A DNA stretch of 64,000 nucleotides from Candidatus Avelusimicrobium intestinipullorum (lineage in GTDB: Bacteria > Elusimicrobiota > Elusimicrobia > Elusimicrobiales > Elusimicrobiaceae). Positions 58,785 to 64,000 of this stretch are shown here, one piece after another; position 1 is the stretch's first letter, and every line of letters starts with the position of its first letter. Position numbers and translations under genes: made by a program. A model generated the notes under the pieces. The model was not told the origin of the DNA. It saw only the letters and a program-made list of their open reading frames with translations, and did no database searches. Where the stretch lies: the NCBI GenBank assembly GCA_944324635.1, contig CALUXC010000003.1:62001-126000 (forward strand), in the 5' to 3' direction.

Positions 58785-60137
58785 TTAAAACATATTGGCC
58801 AGCATTAAAATCAGCAATCCCAAGAACACACAGCAAAGCAGGAATTTGGAAAGCCCCAAATGTTTCTTGAGCCAGTTGTTAAAGGTGGCCGATTCTTTGC
58901 CGCACAGCGTCAGCACGAACACCAAAACAAGCGGCAGTACAAACATCAAGTTGTACATAATCAAATACTCGGCCGCTTTCCAGGATTGGCTGCCGGCTTC
59001 TTTCAAAATCACTACGCAAGTGGGCAAATACACCTGCCCCGTGCACACGGCTTCCACGCCGGACACTACAAACCCCACCGCAAACGCCGCCAGCAACAGG
59101 CGCCACATGGAGGAATGTTTGTCTTTCAAGAAGAAGCGCATCACTTTGTGAATATATTCTTTGTAGCTTTTGGGCAGCTGCAAAAGCATTTTCTCGGATT
59201 TTTTGGTGCGTTGATAGATGATAAAATCATACAAGCTAAGCGCCAAGAACAACACACACAGCGCAATCGTGCCCCATTGTACGGCCAGCGTTACATAGCG
59301 AAAACCTTTCATGGCGTACAGGAAGTGGAACGCGCCCAATCCCATTAGCAAATAGGCCAAAAATACGGACGTACAATACGCCGTCCCCACGACGATGATT
59401 TCTTTTTTGGTGTATTTATAGGCCGCCAGGAAAGAAACGAAAAATACAATGACCGCAAAGGCGCAGGGGTTGATGCCGTCGGCCAGGCCCGCACCGATAA
59501 TGGCCCAAAGCGTAATTTGACTAAACAAGGCTTCGTGAGCTTGCAGTTGGGCGTCTTTAGCGGTTTCTTCGGTTTGTGCAGCGGTTTCTGCGGCCGCGGC
59601 AGGGGCTTTTTCGGCGGCGTTATTAACTTGTTCGCCAGCCACTTGCCGGTCGGCGGGTTCTTCGGGCTGTTGGGCCTCGGTTTTAGCGGGAGCCTGTTTG
59701 GCAGGGGTCGTTTGAGGAGCAGGGGCCTTTTCGGTTTTGGCGGCGGGCAAGCCGGGCACACGCGTTTTTTCGCGGTTGGAAATTGCTTTTTTGATGGCTT
59801 CGTCCGCCCCCGAGCCAATTTGCGTGGGATAGCCCTGCAAGATGGTTTCGCCCACTACCAGCATGGGAATGCCGGCCGATTCCAATTGATAGGCCTGCAG
59901 CGTTTGGAAGAAGAGCACGTTGTTGGCCTGTTCGGTCAAATCGTATTCAAACAGTTCCACATCGGGGTATTTTTCGCGCAATTGCTGCGGGAATCCGTCC
60001 TGCTTCAAATGGCGGCAGTGCGGGCAATACGGCGAGGTGAACAATACGGCCTGTACGGGGGCAGCCCATACGGCGGAGCCGAAGCCCAATAGGGCGGCGG
60101 CCAGCAACAGCGGTTTTAAGAAACGTCTAAGTGTCAT
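58785..60137 (-). CDS. Thioredoxin-fold / CcdA (DsbD-like) fusion protein
   Basis: 450 aa. Signal peptide MTLRRFLKPLLLAAALLGFGSAVWA; a periplasmic glutaredoxin/thioredoxin-like domain with SPYCPHCRH (about 35-43) and IPMLVVGETILQGYP; a low-complexity Ala/Pro/Glu/Gln linker (about 125-200); then six or so helices of a CcdA/DsbD-type core with DGINPCAFAVIVFF and GVEAVCTGQVYLPTCVVIL, whose two Cys carry electrons across the membrane. It should bring reducing power from cytoplasmic thioredoxin to envelope thiols. AGGAG precedes the ATG. It follows the anti-sigma-like gene by 11 nt, so it may be under that sigma factor. Confidence 0.88.
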   Translation of the reverse strand: MTLRRFLKPLLLAAALLGFGSAVWAAPVQAVLFTSPYCPHCRHLKQDGFPQQLREKYPDVELFEYDLTEQANNVLFFQTLQAYQLESAGIPMLVVGETILQGYPTQIGSGADEAIKKAISNREKTRVPGLPAAKTEKAPAPQTTPAKQAPAKTEAQQPEEPADRQVAGEQVNNAAEKAPAAAAETAAQTEETAKDAQLQAHEALFSQITLWAIIGAGLADGINPCAFAVIVFFVSFLAAYKYTKKEIIVVGTAYCTSVFLAYLLMGLGAFHFLYAMKGFRYVTLAVQWGTIALCVLFLALSLYDFIIYQRTKKSEKMLLQLPKSYKEYIHKVMRFFLKDKHSSMWRLLLAAFAVGFVVSGVEAVCTGQVYLPTCVVILKEAGSQSWKAAEYLIMYNLMFVLPLVLVFVLTLCGKESATFNNWLKKHLGLSKFLLCCVFLGLLILMLANMF

Positions 60138-60148
60138 GCGTTAAGCTC

Positions 60149-60634
60149 CTAACATTGGTTCCGACAGGAAGCCAAATCTTGAATATCTTTTTGGGAATGA
60201 TTGTCCCACAGGTTCCACGGGTCCTGCGGGTCAAAATCGGCGGGCGCGTGCCCGGTGCATTGGCGGCGGGTGACGCGGGTGACGGGGTGTTCGTCACAGA
60301 TGGTCAGCGTTTTGGTGCAGGAACAATTCTTCCCGTCACATTCCAGCTGGGTGGAAAAAACGTAACTTCCGTCGGTCTTGCTGCATTGGGCATTTTGCAA
60401 GGAAACGGCCGCTTGGGGCTGTGCGGGGCAGTGCAGATAACTGCTCCAGCGCATGCCCAGCCAGCTTCCCGCGGCCAAAAGCAGCAGTGCGCTTGCCCCC
60501 AAGGCCAAGGGCCTGGCCCAGCGGCGGGAGGAAGGCTTTTCCTGCAGGCGTGCCCATACGCGGCGTTGGGCTTGGCCGGAAGGGTCAAAATCCACGCGGG
60601 AGGCTTTTTCCACAAAATCTTTGTCGGCGTTCAT
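60149..60634 (-). CDS. Putative anti-sigma factor, Cys-rich ectodomain
   Basis: 161 aa. A short cytoplasmic part (about 1-40, including QAQRRVWARLQEKPSS), one helix (about 43-64, PLALGASALLLLAAGSWLGMRW), and a periplasmic part with about nine Cys (LHCPAQ, AQCSK, ECDGKNCSCTKTLTICDEH, RRQCTG, SCRNQC). Position explains the call: its ATG overlaps the sigma gene stop (ATGA), as in sigma/anti-sigma pairs. The Cys-rich ectodomain suggests disulphide or metal sensing. No HCC zinc motif of ZAS type is visible in the cytoplasmic part. Confidence 0.7.
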   Translation of the reverse strand: MNADKDFVEKASRVDFDPSGQAQRRVWARLQEKPSSRRWARPLALGASALLLLAAGSWLGMRWSSYLHCPAQPQAAVSLQNAQCSKTDGSYVFSTQLECDGKNCSCTKTLTICDEHPVTRVTRRQCTGHAPADFDPQDPWNLWDNHSQKDIQDLASCRNQC

Positions 60635-61131
60635 ATATTCTCCATATAACGGCGCATTTTTTGTATGGCGCGGTGCAATACCGTGCCGACGTTGCTTTCG
60701 CTTAAACGGGTTACCGCGGCAATTTGGCGGTTGTTAAGCCCCGAATAAAATTTAAGCGAAATTAAATCCCGTTCTTTGGCGGATAATTTCCCAAGTGCCT
60801 GCAACAGCTGTTTGCGGAACAAGTCCGCTTCCAGCTTGTCCAGCGGGGCCGTGTCCGCGGCGGGGAGCAGGTCGTCTTCCTGCGGCGTGAGCGAAAACAC
60901 GTTCTTTACCCAGCTTAACCGCCAATACATGTTGGTTTCGTTACGGGCAATGGTAAATATCCATTGTGCAAACGTCCCTTTGGACTCGTCAAAAGAAGCA
61001 AAATGTTCATAACCCTTTTTCCACACGCCGGCGCAAATGTCCTCTGCCGAGGCGGCATTGCGCACCCGTGCAAAGACGTATGCGTACACCGGTTTGAAAT
61101 AGGAATTATAAAGCGTTTCAAATGACGTCAT
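60631..61131 (-). CDS. ECF-type sigma-70 family RNA polymerase sigma factor
   Basis: 166 aa. Region 2: TSFETLYNSYFKPVYAYVFARVRNAASAEDICAGVWKKGYEHF and the aromatic -10 contact helix GTFAQWIFTIARNETNMY. Region 4: LGKLSAKERDLISLKFYSGLNNRQIAAVTRLSESNVGTVLHRAIQKM, the -35 HTH. No region 1 or 3. Start 61131 fits the family; the frame extends to 61167. It begins the sigma-anti-sigma-Trx/CcdA set and probably regulates envelope redox genes, but no second copy of its promoter was located. Confidence 0.9.
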   Translation of the reverse strand: MTSFETLYNSYFKPVYAYVFARVRNAASAEDICAGVWKKGYEHFASFDESKGTFAQWIFTIARNETNMYWRLSWVKNVFSLTPQEDDLLPAADTAPLDKLEADLFRKQLLQALGKLSAKERDLISLKFYSGLNNRQIAAVTRLSESNVGTVLHRAIQKMRRYMENI

Positions 61132-61138
61132 GCTACTT

Positions 61139-61144
61139 ATACTA
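61139..61144 (-). promoter_or_regulatory. -10-like box of the sigma gene
   Basis: TAGTAT on the - strand, 7 nt before the ATG at 61131; weak match. TATAAG overlaps it. Confidence 0.25.
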
Positions 61145-61200
61145 TGCCTGAGGGGAAAAAGTATCACATCTTTTATTGTAACTTTTATGGAGGCGGAAAT

Positions 61201-61227
61201 CTTCCCGGCGCGCGGGACGCCGGGAAG
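61201..61227 (-). terminator. GC-rich hairpin after the flavodoxin gene
   Basis: CTTCCCGGCG/CGCCGGGAAG stem with a 7-nt loop, 5 nt beyond the stop at 61233. Only ATTTCC follows, so termination is uncertain. Confidence 0.55.
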
Positions 61228-61232
61228 CGAAG

Positions 61233-61850
61233 TTATAAGGAGTTAAGCCAAAGGATTATTTTGTTGGCTACGGCCTCGTCGTATTTAGGGCCGAGGTTAT
61301 TGAAAGAGGCGCCTTTTTTCAGTTGGGCGTTGCGGGCTTGTTGGGCAAAGTCTTCAAAAAAAGTTCCGTAGTTGCTGCCTTGGGTGGAAAAAGGCACCAC
61401 GGTTTTATGTTGAAAATCCATTTCCCGCAAAAACTGCAATAGCGGCGTGGCCGCCGTGTACCACCAAACGGGGCCCCCTACAAAAACGGTGTCGTAAGCG
61501 GAAACGTCCGGCAAGGGGTGTTTCAGCTGCGGGTAGCGGCCGGAGGAGAGTTGTCGTTTTAACAGCAAAGGCGCCCACGGAACGGAAGGAAGCGGTTCGC
61601 TGGTTTCCAAACGAAATACGTCCGCTTGCGTATGCTGGGCAATTTGTTGGGCGATGGCTTGGGTATGGCCCGTCCAGGAATAATAAATCACCAGCACTTT
61701 GCCAAGTTGGGCCGTGTACGGCTGCCGGGGCCCTTGGAAAGGGGCCATTTCTTTTTTGTTGCGCTGGGCCACCCGCCACAAGTGTGCGGCGCCGACGGCA
61801 CCTCCCATAACGGCAAGTGCCAGCAGAATCAGTAAAACGGTTTTAAGCAT
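61233..61850 (-). CDS. Membrane-anchored flavodoxin-like protein
   Basis: 205 aa. One N-terminal helix (about 4-26) and a flavodoxin fold: VLVIYYSWTGHTQAIAQQIA (FMN phosphate loop, about 53-72), VFVGGPVWWYTAATPLLQFL (about 122-141) and VVPFSTQGSNYGTF. It should carry electrons with FMN at the periplasmic face or inner leaflet. It overlaps the DUF4405 gene by 8 nt, pairing a flavodoxin with a haem-type membrane protein. A GGAGG site precedes ATG 61850. Confidence 0.88.
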   Translation of the reverse strand: MLKTVLLILLALAVMGGAVGAAHLWRVAQRNKKEMAPFQGPRQPYTAQLGKVLVIYYSWTGHTQAIAQQIAQHTQADVFRLETSEPLPSVPWAPLLLKRQLSSGRYPQLKHPLPDVSAYDTVFVGGPVWWYTAATPLLQFLREMDFQHKTVVPFSTQGSNYGTFFEDFAQQARNAQLKKGASFNNLGPKYDEAVANKIILWLNSL

Positions 61851-62520
61851 GAATTCCTCCCGCAGTGGGGCTTTTGCGGCCCCCCCGTAGTTTAACGGTT
61901 TGATAGGTCCCCGCGGCAAACAGCCACATGACGGCCAAATGCCCGCCTATAAAAGCCGCCGCGCCCGTGCCTTTGGGCAAGTGGGCAAACGCGGCTTGAA
62001 ACAAAAGCTGCCGGCCAATTCCCAGCTGAAAAAAGGCATACAGCCCATACGCGGCCGCCAGCCACAGCACCATGCGCACACAGGTGCCTTTGCGGCCCGC
62101 GCCCAGCGGCAGGTGCGGGCGAATGAGCCCGCCGTTTAGGCCCGCATGCACGGACATGACAATTAAGCCCCAGTAAGCAAAAAAGGAATGAAGCCGCCGC
62201 GCCGTCCAAGAGCCGTCTAGTTGCAAAAAGGCAAACACATCGCGCGAAATCATAATTCCGCTTACGCACATGCCTATCATCACCGCCGCCAGCAGCAGGT
62301 TTACGCCAAGTAGCACTCCGCGCAAAGGCGTGTAGCGGCCCTTAAAAATGGCCCGATACCAGCCTCGGTTCAGCCAATTGTGTACGATAAAACAGACCGT
62401 CAGGGCCGTTCCGAGTATTTCGTGCCATAAGTTACCCGTCATAAAATGCGCCAAAGACAACAAAAAGAGGACGCTCATCAACAAGTCAACCACCCATTTT
62501 ATGTTTGTATGACGGTTCAT
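61843..62520 (-). CDS. DUF4405 multi-pass membrane protein (cytochrome b-like)
   Basis: 225 aa, about six helices. Conserved His residues typical of DUF4405/ferric-reductase-like folds: LWHEILGTAL, FIVHNWLNRGWY, RRLHSFFAYWG, MSVHAGLNGG and GGHLAVMWL. These may bind haem, so it may pass electrons across the membrane to the flavodoxins either side. It has an AGGAGG site and a TATAAT at 62546-62541. No enzyme activity is known for the family. Confidence 0.8.
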   Translation of the reverse strand: MNRHTNIKWVVDLLMSVLFLLSLAHFMTGNLWHEILGTALTVCFIVHNWLNRGWYRAIFKGRYTPLRGVLLGVNLLLAAVMIGMCVSGIMISRDVFAFLQLDGSWTARRLHSFFAYWGLIVMSVHAGLNGGLIRPHLPLGAGRKGTCVRMVLWLAAAYGLYAFFQLGIGRQLLFQAAFAHLPKGTGAAAFIGGHLAVMWLFAAGTYQTVKLRGGRKSPTAGGIHA

Positions 62521-62540
62521 GGCGTCCTCCTTTTTTATTT

Positions 62541-62546
62541 ATTATA
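62541..62546 (-). promoter_or_regulatory. -10 box before the DUF4405 gene
   Basis: Perfect TATAAT on the - strand between the flavodoxin stop and the DUF4405 gene, giving a leader of about 14 nt that keeps the AGGAGG site. Confidence 0.4.
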
Positions 62547-62550
62547 GCGT

Positions 62551-63144
62551 TTATTGCGCCAGTTTATTTAACCAATTTTGCAGTTTCTTTTCGTCCGCCC
62601 CGGACGATCTGCCCGGGAAAGCGGCCCCCTGCAAAAAATGCGCCCGGGGCAGCTGGCGGTGCATGTCGCTTTCGCAGTTTTGCATTCCGCCCCCGCCGTG
62701 CGTAACAAACGGTACCAGGTTTTTTTGTCCGAAATCGTATTGGGACAAAAAGCTCTTCACCGCCGGCGCATAGGTGCCCCACCAATTGGGAGATCCGATA
62801 AATACTACGTCGTACTGGTCCATTTGAGGAACTTTGTTTTTTAATTCGGGCATAAATCCGTTGCGGATTTCTTGCTTGGCTTGTTCCACCAGGGCGTTGT
62901 AGGAGGACGGGTACTGCTGAACCGTTTCAATGGCAAACAAATCCCCGCCCGTTTGCCGGGCAATTTGCCTGGCCACGGCCTGCGTGTTGCCGGAGTGAGA
63001 GTAGTAGGCCACCAATACTTTTTTGCCGGCAAAAGACTTAGTGTTTTCCACGGTGGAAGAGCCCGTTTCGCCGCTATTTGTTCCGCAGGCAGTGACGGAT
63101 AAAAACATCATTCCCGAACATACCCATTTCATCATTTTGGTCAT
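62551..63144 (-). CDS. Lipoprotein flavodoxin
   Basis: 197 aa. The lipoprotein signal ends LSVTAC, so it is lipid-anchored. Flavodoxin fold: VLVAYYSHSGNTQAVARQIA (FMN phosphate loop), VFIGSPNWWGTYAPAVKSFL and VPFVTHGGGGMQNCESDM. It is the close paralogue of the downstream membrane flavodoxin. ATG at 63144 has GAGG upstream, but MKW at 63132 is also possible. Lies 7 nt after the cupin gene. Confidence 0.88.
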   Translation of the reverse strand: MTKMMKWVCSGMMFLSVTACGTNSGETGSSTVENTKSFAGKKVLVAYYSHSGNTQAVARQIARQTGGDLFAIETVQQYPSSYNALVEQAKQEIRNGFMPELKNKVPQMDQYDVVFIGSPNWWGTYAPAVKSFLSQYDFGQKNLVPFVTHGGGGMQNCESDMHRQLPRAHFLQGAAFPGRSSGADEKKLQNWLNKLAQ

Positions 63145-63151
63145 ATTTTCC

Positions 63152-63652
63152 TCACTTATATTCTTCGTCCGTCACCGGGGCCAGCCAGTCGGTTTTCCCG
63201 TTTTGGTGGGCATTGGTTTCCAGCGACAGGTGCACAAACCAGCTATCCGGTGCGGCGCCGTGCCAATGTTCCACCCCGGGAGCAATACGCACGATATCGC
63301 CTTTTTGAAGCACCTGAAGGGGTTTGCCTTTTTCTTGATAACGGCCCTCTCCGTTTAATACCAGCAGGATTTGCCCGCCGTCGTGCTTGTGCCAGTGGGT
63401 GCGGGCGCCGGGTTCAAAAGTGACGTTGCCAATCGGCGCATTAAAAACGTCCTCTTTGGCGCTTAGCATCGTCAGGTAGGTTTGCCCCGTAAAGAAACGG
63501 CTGTACGGGTTGGGCTCTCCTTGTGCAAAAATAGTGTCAATGGGTGCTTTTTTCATATGGGAATACTCCTTTTTTTCAGGTCTTGGCGACATGCCCGCCG
63601 CAAATAACGCCGCGGCCATCGCGCATAACAGAAGCGTTTGAAAACGTTTCAT
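63152..63652 (-). CDS. Exported cupin-domain protein
   Basis: 166 aa. Signal peptide MKRFQTLLLCAMAAALFAAGM. A cupin barrel with metal-binding PGARTHWHKHDGGQILLVLNGEGRYQ (cupin motif 1, His-x-His) and PGVEHWHGA (motif 2). It resembles cupins that accompany carboxymuconolactone decarboxylase-like genes. Function unknown. AAGGAG precedes the ATG. It lies 11 nt after the decarboxylase-like gene. Confidence 0.85.
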   Translation of the reverse strand: MKRFQTLLLCAMAAALFAAGMSPRPEKKEYSHMKKAPIDTIFAQGEPNPYSRFFTGQTYLTMLSAKEDVFNAPIGNVTFEPGARTHWHKHDGGQILLVLNGEGRYQEKGKPLQVLQKGDIVRIAPGVEHWHGAAPDSWFVHLSLETNAHQNGKTDWLAPVTDEEYK

Positions 63653-63663
63653 ATGGGTTCTCC

Positions 63664-64000
63664 TTACTTGCTTTGGCGGGACTCCAGCACCGTATTTAGC
63701 GACTTAAGCCCCTGCACGGCGGTTTTCCGCCCGACGGTTTTTTTCACTACCGCCATAATCCCTTCAGCTTGCTCGGGCGTGACGCCCACATTTAAGGCCA
63801 TGCCTATGTGTGCTTGCAGCTGCGGGGCCACATTCCCCAATGCCGCCAAAGCCGCTACGGTGGCCATTTCTCTCTCTTGGTACGATACCACCCCGCGGGC
63901 AAAAATATCGGCAAACAAATGCTCTTTTAGAAAAGTATCCGTTGCCTGGATAAAAGACTGCGGGTGACTGGGAAGAGCGGTCCCCACCAATACTTCCAAG
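63664..64000 (-). CDS. Carboxymuconolactone decarboxylase family protein, 5'-truncated by window edge
   Basis: The last 112 codons; the first codon seen is inside the gene because the frame runs off the right edge. The AhpD/CMD fold shows HPQSFIQATDTFLKEHLFADIFARGVVSYQEREMATVAALAALG and LQAHIGMALNVGVTPEQAEG. The usual Cys-x-x-Cys of AhpD is not in the visible part; the segment VSYQERE fits the CMD rather than AhpD type. The upstream part of the protein is missing. It starts the cupin-flavodoxin-DUF4405-flavodoxin series. Confidence 0.8.
   Translation of the reverse strand, partial: LEVLVGTALPSHPQSFIQATDTFLKEHLFADIFARGVVSYQEREMATVAALAALGNVAPQLQAHIGMALNVGVTPEQAEGIMAVVKKTVGRKTAVQGLKSLNTVLESRQSK

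Overview
This 64-kb window looks like chromosomal DNA of a Gram-negative, fermentative, non-spore-forming bacterium. It is most consistent with the Elusimicrobiota (gut-type lineage). The grounds are a biotin-dependent Na+-pumping decarboxylase, SurA-like chaperones, two outer-membrane barrels, type IV pilin-like proteins with the GFTLIELLVVV leader, and exported tripeptidases. This assignment is inference from gene style; no rRNA is present to confirm it. Gene density is high, with many 1-8 nt overlaps. Rho-independent terminators separate most transcription units.

Layout. 0-5.8 kb (mostly - strand): a GT8-like glycosyltransferase cut by the left edge; a birA-oadG-oadA-oadB operon in which the biotin ligase is co-transcribed with a biotin-dependent pump; pdxA. 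5.8-13.2 kb (-): two parvulin-type chaperones, mfd and a class A PBP. 13.3-19.8 kb (+): a histidine kinase/response regulator pair, rsmD, a stand-alone Fe-S nuclease, and proB-proA-proC. 19.8-21.1 kb (-): uppP and sixA. 21.1-30.3 kb (+): a repair-flavoured run, addB-addA-ybaB-CoA-binding protein-aldo/keto reductase-spore photoproduct lyase homologue. 30.3-33.9 kb: a TlpA-like lipoprotein, then M23 peptidase-bactofilin-SurA_N-like protein-PfkB kinase.

33.9-42.2 kb is the odd region. Two identical tRNA-Leu(CAA) genes sit in a 117-bp direct repeat 5,174 bp apart, with a possible eroded third copy of the flank near 42.1 kb. Between them lie a very large DUF2339 membrane protein, a broken pilin gene, a SpoIID-like protein, and an AT-rich cluster: a lipoprotein of unknown function, a DNA-glycosylase-like gene with one in-frame TGA, and a TM2 protein. 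Next to that cluster, on the - strand at 41521-41735, is an intricately foldable segment ending in a terminator. I read it as a candidate structured non-coding RNA of no family I recognise.

42.2-55.7 kb: an outer-membrane barrel, a cell-wall amidase, a Nif3-like protein, an M20 peptidase, a pseudopilin with a prepilin peptidase, rdgB, two PepT-like peptidases that both carry signal peptides, valS and a glycerol-dehydrogenase-like enzyme. 55.8-64 kb: a small membrane protein, another barrel, tRNA-Ser, then a thiol/redox and stress block: small thioredoxin, permease and ArsR regulator with visible operators; a thioredoxin-CcdA fusion; a sigma/anti-sigma pair; flavodoxin-DUF4405-flavodoxin-cupin-carboxymuconolactone decarboxylase, cut by the right edge.

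A recurring pattern is that first genes of transcription units often have a -10 box, frequently of the extended TGn type, only 6-9 nt before the ATG and no Shine-Dalgarno. Operon-internal genes have AGGAG-type sites. This predicts widespread leaderless transcripts.
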